From positions 170,535-234,534 of the forward strand of contig JAKLIX010000002.1 of NCBI GenBank assembly GCA_022709385.1: a DNA stretch of 64,000 nt, given 5' to 3'. Position 1 is the first letter of the stretch, and the number at the start of each line of letters is the position of its first letter. Source of the DNA: Bacteroidota bacterium (lineage in GTDB: Bacteria; Bacteroidota; Bacteroidia; Bacteroidales; CAIXZF01). Positions 34,600 through 42,808 of the stretch are shown in pieces. The notes under the pieces were generated by a model, which was not told the DNA's origin, did no database searches, and worked only from the letters and a program-made list of their open reading frames with translations. The position numbers were made by a program, and so were the translations under genes.

Positions 34600-36045
34600 C
34601 TACTTTTTGCGGATCACGGCTGTCCGGACCGGAGCGACACCCGGAATGTCAGGATTCGCACCAAGGTACCCGATAAGCGCCTGGTCGGTAGTCTCAAGCC
34701 TTGTCTCCCCCGGATCGGCATGATCAAAGGTATAGGCTGAAGCAATATAAGAGTTTAAAGCCACCGTATAAGTATGGTCGGGTAAATTCCTGCCATTGGC
34801 ATCCATCATCATGACGTCCACGGCTTTACCCTCCTCATCAGTCTCCACCGTATAATGCATCCCTGAGACCTCGAGATCCAGCTTCTTACGTATGTTGTAT
34901 GAATTGATAATCAGGCTTCTGATCTCAGGAAGGGTCAACCGGAACACCACAAGCTGGTTGCCGAAAGGATCCAGGCGGTAAATATCGTTCAGCGTAAGCG
35001 GTCCCGCTGCCAGTGAATCGATCCGGATGCCGCCCCTGTTCTGAAAAGAAAGATCACAGGCAGTGAAGGAACGGTAGGCATCTGTCATCAGTGAACCGAG
35101 GGCAGCAAGGCCGGTGAGCGGCTGCGGCAGCTCAATGACAATCTTCTTAAACTCATCATTGTCATTATATTGCGCAATCATTTCCTTTACATCCTTTCTT
35201 TCACCCCTGATGTTACCGATGGGAATCAGTTCGTCCTGTCTTTGAATGATTCGGTTACCGGACACCAGCAGGGTGATTTTCCCGACATATTTCAGGTAAT
35301 AGCCGGCCTGGGTGATCATGACACCATTGACGATCAGAGGGGTATCGAGGGTGGTATGGCTGTGGCCACCAATGATCAGGTCGAACTCAGGCATCACAGA
35401 GGCAAGACGCTGATCGCCGCCCACGCCCAGGTGGGTCAGGCCGATAAGGTTGCCGTATGTGGATTTCAGGTAACGGTATTCCTGGGCTTTGGTGATGCCA
35501 TCGGTGAATTTCAGTCCGCCGACCCGCAGCGGGTGTGTATCCGGTATGCCGGCAGCTGTGAGTTGAATGATGCCGAGAAAAGCCAGCCTGATTTGTTCTC
35601 CTGCCTGCAACACCGCAAATGGATCCGGCTGCTTCAGGGGAGTGCCTGCAGTCTCTATATTGCAGCAGATGTATGGGAAATGAGCCTGTTCCACCCTTTT
35701 CTGCAGTGAGATCTGCCCCATGTCGAATTCATGGTTGCCAAATACACAGAGATCGAAGCCGCAGCGGTTCATCAGGTCGATCATCGGGTAGCCCTTCTCC
35801 TTTACCATATCCACCACCGGATTACCTGTAAAGTTATCGCCGGCCGAAATCAGAAACACATAGGGATGATCCCGCGCCAGGCTGTCCTTCAGGTAAGCCA
35901 GCCGGGCCATCTGGTCGATTTTGGAATGCATATCGTTGACATGCAGGATGATGACCCGGGAACTGCCTGCTGTATCCTGTGCCCTGACGACCAGGCAGGG
36001 AAAAAAGAATAAAAACAACAACAGGCGGAATGCAAAGATTCTCAT
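34600..36045 (-). CDS. UshA-like 5'-nucleotidase / bifunctional metallophosphatase
   Basis: Exported phosphatase acting on nucleotides. Signal peptide 1-22; calcineurin-like metal domain with ILHVNDMHSK, SAGDNFTGNP, VFGNHEFDMG and IIGGHSHTTLD; C-terminal 5'-nucleotidase domain (~290-470) with QNRGGIRID. The length of 481 residues fits the family. Its promoter box is at 36087-36094. It is convergent with the beta-helix gene and divergent from the P-type ATPase. Confidence 0.9.
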   Translation of the reverse strand: MRIFAFRLLLFLFFFPCLVVRAQDTAGSSRVIILHVNDMHSKIDQMARLAYLKDSLARDHPYVFLISAGDNFTGNPVVDMVKEKGYPMIDLMNRCGFDLCVFGNHEFDMGQISLQKRVEQAHFPYICCNIETAGTPLKQPDPFAVLQAGEQIRLAFLGIIQLTAAGIPDTHPLRVGGLKFTDGITKAQEYRYLKSTYGNLIGLTHLGVGGDQRLASVMPEFDLIIGGHSHTTLDTPLIVNGVMITQAGYYLKYVGKITLLVSGNRIIQRQDELIPIGNIRGERKDVKEMIAQYNDNDEFKKIVIELPQPLTGLAALGSLMTDAYRSFTACDLSFQNRGGIRIDSLAAGPLTLNDIYRLDPFGNQLVVFRLTLPEIRSLIINSYNIRKKLDLEVSGMHYTVETDEEGKAVDVMMMDANGRNLPDHTYTVALNSYIASAYTFDHADPGETRLETTDQALIGYLGANPDIPGVAPVRTAVIRKK

Positions 36046-36086
36046 ACAGATATTATTTCGTTTCAGTCAAAAGCCATTGATTGATA

Positions 36087-36094
36087 CAAAGATA
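36087..36094 (-). promoter_or_regulatory. Promoter -7 box of the 5'-nucleotidase gene
   Basis: TATCTTTG on the minus strand, about 42 bp before the ATG at 36045. No clear -33 element. Confidence 0.5.
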
Positions 36095-36143
36095 CAACAA
36101 GTGAGGGATGTGCGCATGCCCTCCTGGAAAATGAACGAAAGGC

Positions 36144-36151
36144 TATCTTTG
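36144..36151 (+). promoter_or_regulatory. Promoter -7 box of the P-type ATPase gene
   Basis: TATCTTTG matches the consensus exactly and lies 42 bp before the ATG at 36194. It is divergent from the 5'-nucleotidase promoter 50 bp away. Confidence 0.6.
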
Positions 36152-36193
36152 CAGTAATCTGAATCAAGCAGGCTGTGATGTCAACTCGTATAT

Positions 36194-38746
36194 ATGATGT
36201 TCGAAAACGATTATCTTAAGAAAGGACTGCATCAGGAAGAAGTCCGGAAACGCTTACTGGAAGAGGGTTTCAATGAACTCTCAACCTCCCGTCCGAAGGG
36301 GATCTGGCCTATTATAGGAGGTGTGATCCGTGAGCCCATGTTCATCCTGTTGGTGATTTGCAGCGTTCTGTACATGGCCCTGGGCGACATCACCGAAGGT
36401 CTGATCCTGGCAAGTTTTGTGGTGGTGATCATGTGGATAGAATTCTATCAGGAAAGCAAGACTGAAAGGGCTTTGGAGGCATTGCGCGACCTGTCGAGTC
36501 CGAGGGCACTCGTGATCAGGGACGGAAGGGAGATCAGGATAGCCGGGCGGGAGGTGGTCAGAGACGACCTGCTGGTATTGCAGGAGGGGGACAGGGTGCC
36601 GGCGGATGCCCTGGTGCTTCAATGTACCAACCTGCTGGCCGATGAATCGCTGCTTACGGGGGAGTCAGCGGCGGTGCGGAAAAGAGAATGGGACGGCAGC
36701 TCAAAGGCATACCCTCCCGGGGGAGACGACCTGCCTGTGGTATTTTCGGGCTCGATGATCGTGCAGGGCAACGGCCTGGCAAGGGTGACGGCATGCGGCA
36801 TGCAGACAGAACTGGGTAAGATCGGGAAAGCCCTTGAAGCTGTGCCCCGGGAACCCACACGCCTGAAGGCAGAGATCGGCAAAATGGTCAGGCTGACGGC
36901 CATGGTCAGTATCATCCTGTGTATCCTGGTGGTGGTGGCTTATGCCCTGAGCAGGGGCGACTGGATCAAGGGATTCCTTGCGGGGATTACCCTGGCCATG
37001 GCCATGCTGCCAGAAGAATTTCCTGTGGTCATGACCGTTTTCCTTGCCCTTGGTGCATGGCGTATCAGCCGGAGGAATGTGCTTACCCGCAAACCCGCAG
37101 CCATCGAAAGCCTTGGCTCGGCCAGCGTGCTTTGTACCGACAAGACAGGAACACTCACAGAAAACCGAATGGCCGTCACCTGCCTGTACAACGGCAGGTC
37201 GGTCCTGGAGACTGAAAAGATCACACAACTTCCGGAGGACTTTCACGAGGTCATTGAATATGGCATCCTTGCCTCCCAGACCCGTCCGTTCGACCCCATG
37301 GAAAAGGCCATCATCGGCATGGGCAACCTTTATCTGCAACAGACCGAACACCTTCACTTCGATAAGGCAATGGTGCGGGAATATCCTCTTTCGCCGGAGC
37401 TGCTTGCCATGTCAAGGGTATTCAACGATGAAACCAACGACCGTTACCTGATCGCGGCCAAAGGAGCGCCGGAAGCCATCTTCGACCTTTGTCACCTGAA
37501 GGCGGAAGTGATCGGCCACATCGGGCACACTGTCAGGCTGTTCGCCTCCAAAGGCATGCGGGTCATCGCTGTGGCCCGGGCCGTCATCAGCAGAACGGCC
37601 ATCCCGAAGATCCAGCATGATTTTGACTTTGCTTTTACGGGGCTTATCGGGCTTCACGACCCGGTGAGGGAAGGTGTGGCAGAAGCAGTGGCGGATTGTC
37701 ACAGGGCCGGGATCCGCGTGATCATGATCACGGGGGATTACCCGGAAACGGCAGTCCAGATCGCCCGGCAATGCGGGCTGAAAGAGCCGGAACGCTGCAT
37801 CAGCGGACAGGATCTGGCCCGGATGAGCGAGGATGAACTGGATCATGAAATCAGCGAAGTACAGGTCTTTGCCCGGGTGGTACCGGAACAGAAGCTGAAG
37901 ATTGTCAATGCATTGAAGCGAAACGGGGAAACCGTTGCGATGACTGGCGACGGGATCAACGACGCGCCGGCCCTCAAGGCGGCCCATATCGGCATTGCCA
38001 TGGGCGACAAGGGGACGGACGTTGCCAGGGAGGCTTCGGACCTGGTGCTGATGGACGATAATTTCCTTTCCATCGTCAATGCCATCCGCATGGGCCGGAG
38101 GATCTTCGACAACCTTCAGAAGGCACTCAGTTACATCATCGCCATCCACCTTCCGATTGCCGGTATCTCCCTGATCCCGGTGCTGGCCGGAAAACTGCCC
38201 CTCATCCTCTGGCCTGTGCATATCGTTTTCCTGGAGCTCATCATCGACCCGGCCTGTACCCTGATCTTCGAAGCGGAAAAAGATGAAAAGGACCTGATGC
38301 GCCGCCCGCCCGCTTCACCCTCCCGCCGCTTCTTCGGTTCACAACGTCTGATGATCAGCATGATACAAGGAATGAATATCCTGGCGGTGGTGCTGGCCGT
38401 ATACTTTGCAGGGCTCGCCCTTGACCTGTCCGAAGAAAAAACCAGGGCCATGACCTTCTCAACCCTCATCATTGCCAACCTGGCCGTCATCCTCAGCAAC
38501 CGAAGCAGGCATGACAGCATCTTCCGGATCATCACCGTGAAGAACAACATGGTGAAGTGGATTCTCAGCGGCGCCTTGCTCTTCCTGCTGCTGACCCTGG
38601 AGCTTCCCTTCCTGAGAGCGCTCTTCGAATTCAGCTCACTCACGCCCACAGAGCTGGCCATAAGCGCATTGGCAGGAATGCTTTCGGTTACATGGTTTGA
38701 GGCATACAAATGGACAGGAAGGAAAAAGGCAGCAATGCTCAGATAA
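36194..38746 (+). CDS. P2-like cation-transporting P-type ATPase
   Basis: Membrane ATP-driven cation pump of 850 residues. The cation_ATPase_N region, actuator motif LLTGES, phosphorylation site DKTGTLTEN (Asp ~315), MTGDGINDAPAL hinge and six C-terminal helices are in order. In helix M4 the usual PEGLP of calcium pumps is replaced by PEEFP (near 275), so the transported ion may differ. The stop overlaps the end of the convergent phosphatase gene by 8 bp. No metal-binding N-terminal domain is present. Confidence 0.9.
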   Translation: MMFENDYLKKGLHQEEVRKRLLEEGFNELSTSRPKGIWPIIGGVIREPMFILLVICSVLYMALGDITEGLILASFVVVIMWIEFYQESKTERALEALRDLSSPRALVIRDGREIRIAGREVVRDDLLVLQEGDRVPADALVLQCTNLLADESLLTGESAAVRKREWDGSSKAYPPGGDDLPVVFSGSMIVQGNGLARVTACGMQTELGKIGKALEAVPREPTRLKAEIGKMVRLTAMVSIILCILVVVAYALSRGDWIKGFLAGITLAMAMLPEEFPVVMTVFLALGAWRISRRNVLTRKPAAIESLGSASVLCTDKTGTLTENRMAVTCLYNGRSVLETEKITQLPEDFHEVIEYGILASQTRPFDPMEKAIIGMGNLYLQQTEHLHFDKAMVREYPLSPELLAMSRVFNDETNDRYLIAAKGAPEAIFDLCHLKAEVIGHIGHTVRLFASKGMRVIAVARAVISRTAIPKIQHDFDFAFTGLIGLHDPVREGVAEAVADCHRAGIRVIMITGDYPETAVQIARQCGLKEPERCISGQDLARMSEDELDHEISEVQVFARVVPEQKLKIVNALKRNGETVAMTGDGINDAPALKAAHIGIAMGDKGTDVAREASDLVLMDDNFLSIVNAIRMGRRIFDNLQKALSYIIAIHLPIAGISLIPVLAGKLPLILWPVHIVFLELIIDPACTLIFEAEKDEKDLMRRPPASPSRRFFGSQRLMISMIQGMNILAVVLAVYFAGLALDLSEEKTRAMTFSTLIIANLAVILSNRSRHDSIFRIITVKNNMVKWILSGALLFLLLTLELPFLRALFEFSSLTPTELAISALAGMLSVTWFEAYKWTGRKKAAMLR

Positions 38747-39923
38747 AGTTCATCTTCACTTCCTTCAGAAATTTCTCCTCAAGAATACCAGCAATCCTGC
38801 GGATCACCGTGCGCCTGATCTCCAGTTCCACCGGCAGGCTGGGATCCTGGTGGGCCTCGTTGATCCGCGTACCGATCAGAAAATCAATCTCATCGCTGTC
38901 GAGAAACTGCCTGACGATCTGGTCGGCCGGTCCTTTGCCCAGTCGTGTGGTGTTGTTGTAACGCTTCAGTATCTCAGCCACTTTGCTGAGGGTCAGGATT
39001 CCTTCCGTTACCAGGTCGATACCCTCCATGCTGGAAACCGGCGGCAGGTCGGGATCGTGAAATTCAAAGCTGTCGATGATCTCCTTACCGAGTTCACGGC
39101 CAAGGATTTCGATGGTCGTGGCACCGCAAACGATCTTCTTTCCATTAAACTGTGATACGGTTTGGGCGAGCTCCCTGTCCTTGTCCGCTTCGTAGGGCGG
39201 CCCTGTGAGCAACAGCAGCTTCCTGGGTTCCCTGAAATAGATCACGGCAGCGGTGGTATCATCCTTGGGCTGGTGTTCATCATTGGCAACAGCCATGTTC
39301 AGCAGTTTGGCAGAGAGTCGTGTGGCTGAGATGTCGGGCGTGGTAGACACCAGGCGGAGGATATAGGCCTGCATGGCCTCCCTGCCCCAGCCAAAGGGAT
39401 ATCTGGCAGTTCCCATGCCAGACTGGACGATCCCGTCGGAACAGATCACGATACGATCTTCTTTAACAGGAGTGAAACTGCAGCAGCGCAGTTCCTTCCC
39501 CCTCACTTTCTCCCCCGGTATCAGGATATCCCACCATACAGGCTCGAGGAGGGTATTCTGCCGGAGCACGATGGCCTGGGGATTGTCGTATTCAAGGATG
39601 CGGGTTTCGCCGTTCAGGTCGATATCGATAATGGTGAAAGTGGCATAGGAGATCTTCCGTTCGCTGTCCTCGGGCAGCGTATTCATGATGATCTCTGCGA
39701 TCTTGTTGAATTCCTTGTGCTCTCTGGTAAAATTCATGGCCATGGTGGCCGTGAGCGCCGAAAGTACGCTGGCTTTCACACCGTGACCGAGGCCGTCGGA
39801 GAGTACGACGATCACCCGGTTCTCCTCCTTGATCTTTCCCGAAAGAAAAACATCCCCGCAAATACGTCCCTCCCAGTGGTTCACCTGCTGACTGTCAATT
39901 TCCACATGAAAAGCCTGCTTCAT
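38739..39923 (-). CDS. SpoIIE-family protein phosphatase (hydrogenase sensor module)
   Basis: PP2C-type serine/threonine phosphatase of 394 residues. The catalytic domain (~20-230) shows the metal-binding motifs VVLSDGLGHG, VICSDGIVQSG and PKDDTTAAVIYF. The C-terminal ~160 residues are of unclear function. It overlaps the stop of the H-cluster-like sensor gene by 4 bp, so it is translationally coupled to it and probably is its output domain on a separate chain. Phosphatases of this kind commonly accompany group C [FeFe]-hydrogenase-like sensors. Confidence 0.88.
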   Translation of the reverse strand: MKQAFHVEIDSQQVNHWEGRICGDVFLSGKIKEENRVIVVLSDGLGHGVKASVLSALTATMAMNFTREHKEFNKIAEIIMNTLPEDSERKISYATFTIIDIDLNGETRILEYDNPQAIVLRQNTLLEPVWWDILIPGEKVRGKELRCCSFTPVKEDRIVICSDGIVQSGMGTARYPFGWGREAMQAYILRLVSTTPDISATRLSAKLLNMAVANDEHQPKDDTTAAVIYFREPRKLLLLTGPPYEADKDRELAQTVSQFNGKKIVCGATTIEILGRELGKEIIDSFEFHDPDLPPVSSMEGIDLVTEGILTLSKVAEILKRYNNTTRLGKGPADQIVRQFLDSDEIDFLIGTRINEAHQDPSLPVELEIRRTVIRRIAGILEEKFLKEVKMNFI

Positions 39924-41785
39924 TCCGTCCTGCCTTTCTTCTCGTTCTGGTGAAACTCGATGATGGAGTTAAGGGTCTTTTCTGTCCGGCTGGCACCTTC
40001 ACCCAGCAGAAAGGCGATTTTCTGCACAAGCTCCAGGTTCTCGTTGATGGCTTCACTTACCCTGCGGATCACCTCCTCCTTGCGCACCTCCGGCATGAAC
40101 ATGTCGCGGACCACGGCTCCCACCACTTTGTTCCTCCGGATGGTAAACACCGAAACATTCAGGATACGTTCCTCGTAATGCACATCCCTGTTCACCACAT
40201 CATCGTCTTTCTCAAGCACATACGAGAAAAGATTGTAAAAAGGGTAAGGGATCAGGGTTTTCAGATCGGCTCCCTTCAGACCCTGGATCACCTCGCTGAT
40301 CTCCCCGGCTTCCCGTCCCAGAATTTCGATAAAACGCCGGTTCGACTGCATTATTCTGAGTTTGTCGTCCACGATGACCACCCCCGACGGCAGTTTCTGC
40401 AACATGGCGGCCGTGGTTTCCATGGCTTCACTGGCATGCTGCTGTTCAAGCCTGGCTTTTTTCTCCGATTCCTTCAGGGCTTCCTGGGTCTTGGCGAGCT
40501 TCTCATTGGTCTGTCGCAACGTCTTGATGTATTCCTGCCTGTTTTTCAGGGAGAAGGTCAGGCACATCTCCGTCTTTGCGAGTCCCTGCGCCACCGCAAC
40601 GGCAAAATCACGGCAGGAAGCATAACCGCAATTCCCGCAGGAACTACCGTCATCCTCCTCTTTTTTACCCAGCACTTTAAGCACCTCCCTGATCCTGGAT
40701 TCGGGCGGAGCAGGCAGACGCCTGTCATCCGCGTTGAAAGTCCGGGAAAGATCCAGCCCTGAAAACTCCTCCATATCCTTTTTCCATTGCCCCCAGTCCA
40801 TCTGCGACATCCGCTTGGCGGTATAATCAACCACCCACGCCCTCCTTACAATACGGCTGATGTCGCGGGTCATCCCTTCGGCAGGGGCACAACCTTCTCT
40901 GTAGAACACATTGAAATGATGGTTCACCTCTTCCATCTGTTCATCAAGCACCCTGAGCAGTTCGATCAGGTTTTCCCTTCCTTCGGTGGTGATGATACGG
41001 TTGGTGAGCAAATCTTCCGTAATATTCCCGGCCTGCAGGTAGCCCTGTGGTATCGGATAGAGCGCACCCTTATATCCGAATGGCGGATCGAAGCCGGAAT
41101 ATTCCAGGGTGCTTTCCGTGATGTTGTATTCTTCAAACAGCCTGCGCAGCTCGGCAAAGGTAAGCACCGCATCTGTGCGCTCATCATCCCGGGCCCGGGC
41201 AGCTTCGAGCATGGCGTTCACGGACGGGCCGATATACACCAGGCTGATCTGCGCTCCGTAACGTTGCCTGATGACTTTAGCCATGGCTGTCATGGGATTG
41301 ACAAACGGAGCCAGGTTGGGAACCAGTTTCGGATGGAATTTTTCCACAAAGGCAACCACCGACGGGCAATTCGAAGAAATATAATACTTGCCCCTGAAGT
41401 GTGTGAAAAGATCGGCATAACGGGCAGCCACCAGGTCGACCCCGAATGATACCTCACATACATCATGGAATCCCAGCTTCTTGATCATTGTGACGAATTT
41501 GCGGTAATCCGTCACATCTCCGAATTCTGCCGCAATTTCAGGTGCAAGCATGGCAACGATTGTTTGTTCGCCACCCAGGAGCATTTTAACCTTGTCGATA
41601 TCCGATCGGTGACTGACGGCAGACTGGTTGCACACCAGGATACAGGAGCCGCAACCGATACAACGGTCTTCTGCTATCCGGGGAAAATCATCCTCAGCAT
41701 TTACCCCGATGGCTTTGACCGGACATATCCTGACACAGGCATAACTCATCCGGCACTTCGAGTAATCTATTTCTATGATTCCCAT
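39920..41785 (-). CDS. [FeFe]-hydrogenase-like sensor with PAS domain and degenerate H-cluster site
   Basis: Soluble iron-sulfur sensor of 621 residues. Order: two-cluster ferredoxin domain (~1-55), hydrogenase large-subunit-like domain (~70-330), Fes [4Fe-4S] domain (SSCGNCGYASCRDFA, ~384-410), coiled coil (~420-460) and PAS domain (~465-570). The H-cluster loops are eroded: L1 is SSNCPS (Cys140 kept, partner Cys replaced by Asn), L2 reads GPSVNAM with Ser188 instead of Cys, and L3 has one Cys in EGCAPAEG. The first ferredoxin motif also has Ser14 where Cys is expected. It probably senses redox or another ligand without a functional H-cluster. It lies between the [2Fe-2S] protein and the phosphatase in one operon. 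Confidence 0.85.
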   Translation of the reverse strand: MGIIEIDYSKCRMSYACVRICPVKAIGVNAEDDFPRIAEDRCIGCGSCILVCNQSAVSHRSDIDKVKMLLGGEQTIVAMLAPEIAAEFGDVTDYRKFVTMIKKLGFHDVCEVSFGVDLVAARYADLFTHFRGKYYISSNCPSVVAFVEKFHPKLVPNLAPFVNPMTAMAKVIRQRYGAQISLVYIGPSVNAMLEAARARDDERTDAVLTFAELRRLFEEYNITESTLEYSGFDPPFGYKGALYPIPQGYLQAGNITEDLLTNRIITTEGRENLIELLRVLDEQMEEVNHHFNVFYREGCAPAEGMTRDISRIVRRAWVVDYTAKRMSQMDWGQWKKDMEEFSGLDLSRTFNADDRRLPAPPESRIREVLKVLGKKEEDDGSSCGNCGYASCRDFAVAVAQGLAKTEMCLTFSLKNRQEYIKTLRQTNEKLAKTQEALKESEKKARLEQQHASEAMETTAAMLQKLPSGVVIVDDKLRIMQSNRRFIEILGREAGEISEVIQGLKGADLKTLIPYPFYNLFSYVLEKDDDVVNRDVHYEERILNVSVFTIRRNKVVGAVVRDMFMPEVRKEEVIRRVSEAINENLELVQKIAFLLGEGASRTEKTLNSIIEFHQNEKKGRTE

Positions 41786-41795
41786 GGCAATGGTC

Positions 41796-42053
41796 TTAGG
41801 GGCGGTTAAAAAACTGATCGAGAAGTTCCGTCACGTTGTTTTCGTCCACATGCTCATAAATCAACTCATTGATTTTCAATACAGGGCCATTCTGGCAGTG
41901 ATTAAAGCATCGGGCCCCGTGAAACACAACCTTGTCCCAGAGACCATGCAGCCTGATGTAATCTTCTATCACCCTGCGTGTGGTATTGTTGCCCCTGGCA
42001 AAACAGGCGCTTCCAAGGCATATCGCGATCTCGGTCTTGTTTTCGTTTCCCAT
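41796..42053 (-). CDS. [2Fe-2S] thioredoxin-like ferredoxin (NuoE/HydC C-domain type)
   Basis: Small electron carrier of 85 residues with the four-cysteine pattern C-LGSA-C and C-FNH-C of thioredoxin-like [2Fe-2S] domains. The start is the ATG at 42053; the in-frame TTG at 42071 lies next to the promoter box. It is the first gene of the leftward sensor operon, 10 bp upstream of the H-cluster-like sensor, and may pass electrons or a redox signal to it. Confidence 0.85.
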   Translation of the reverse strand: MGNENKTEIAICLGSACFARGNNTTRRVIEDYIRLHGLWDKVVFHGARCFNHCQNGPVLKINELIYEHVDENNVTELLDQFFNRP

Positions 42054-42075
42054 GGGGGTATGTTTAATCAAGGGT

Positions 42076-42083
42076 CAAAGGTA
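42076..42083 (-). promoter_or_regulatory. Promoter -7 box of the leftward sensor operon
   Basis: TACCTTTG on the minus strand, 22 bp before the ATG at 42053. No convincing -33 element. Confidence 0.5.
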
Positions 42084-42224
42084 ATGAATTTCCGGGCGTG
42101 AAGGGAAAGCCGGTCCGGCTGTGATGTGCAATACAAGGCAGTTTCATCATCGGTTTCGTGTGCGTCGATCAGAATTCATCTTATTGTAAATCAAATATTT
42201 ATATTAATTTCAACTCAAAAGTAA

Positions 42225-42259
42225 TTGTTAATTGATTAACATTGTTATTTTTTTAACAA
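42225..42259. promoter_or_regulatory. Two abutting Rex-type operators
   Basis: TTGTTAATTGATTAACAT (42225-42242) matches the clostridial-type Rex consensus TTGTTAAnnnnTTAACAA at 13 of 14 fixed positions. TTGTTATTTTTTTAACAA (42242-42259) matches with one change. The sites share one base and lie about 30 bp upstream of the hydC -7 box. The rex gene is in the operon they precede, so NADH-relieved repression and autoregulation are expected (inference). Confidence 0.75.
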
Positions 42260-42288
42260 TATTTTCTGATCTGTATTCGCTACTTATT

Positions 42289-42296
42289 TATCTTTG
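42289..42296 (+). promoter_or_regulatory. Promoter -7 box of the hydrogenase operon
   Basis: TATCTTTG matches the Bacteroidota consensus exactly and lies 30 bp before the hydC ATG. Confidence 0.65.
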
Positions 42297-42325
42297 CACA
42301 ACAAATTTCAATTTCCGTTTCTCCC

Positions 42326-42808
42326 ATGGAAAACGATATCGATCTGATACTGAACAAGTACATCAAGACCAGAAGGGAATCGCTGATACCGGCACTGCAG
42401 GAGATCCAATTGCTTACGGGAAGCATCAGTGAGGAAGTGATCAGGAAAAGTGCCCGGTATTTCGGTATTGCTCCTGCCAGGGTATACGGACTCAGTACTT
42501 TTTACGACCAGTTCAGGACGGAGCCTGCTTCAAAAATCCAGATTGAGTGCTGCAGAGGCACAGCCTGCCACCTGAACCATGCTGCCGGCCTGTTGCGCGA
42601 AACTGAAGACATGCTTGGCATCAGGGCCGGACAACAGAGCCGTGATGCCATCTTCAGTATTCGCCTGGTAAATTGCCTTGGCGGTTGCAACCATGGACCT
42701 GTCGTCAGAATAAACGGAAAAGCATACGGCCACATGTCGCTGGAAAAAATGAAAGAGATCATTGCCAGGGAACTGGATGACAACAATAATGCACATGAAC
42801 GGGCATGA
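42326..42808 (+). CDS. hydC: [FeFe]-hydrogenase subunit HydC (NuoE-like [2Fe-2S])
   Basis: Smallest subunit of a trimeric NAD- and ferredoxin-linked [FeFe] hydrogenase. At 160 residues it has the NuoE helical bundle followed by a thioredoxin-like domain with C-RGTA-C and C-LGG-C ligands for one [2Fe-2S] cluster. It is the first gene of the rightward operon and overlaps hydB by about 20 bp. It is expected to relay electrons between HydB and HydA. Confidence 0.92.
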   Translation: MENDIDLILNKYIKTRRESLIPALQEIQLLTGSISEEVIRKSARYFGIAPARVYGLSTFYDQFRTEPASKIQIECCRGTACHLNHAAGLLRETEDMLGIRAGQQSRDAIFSIRLVNCLGGCNHGPVVRINGKAYGHMSLEKMKEIIARELDDNNNAHERA

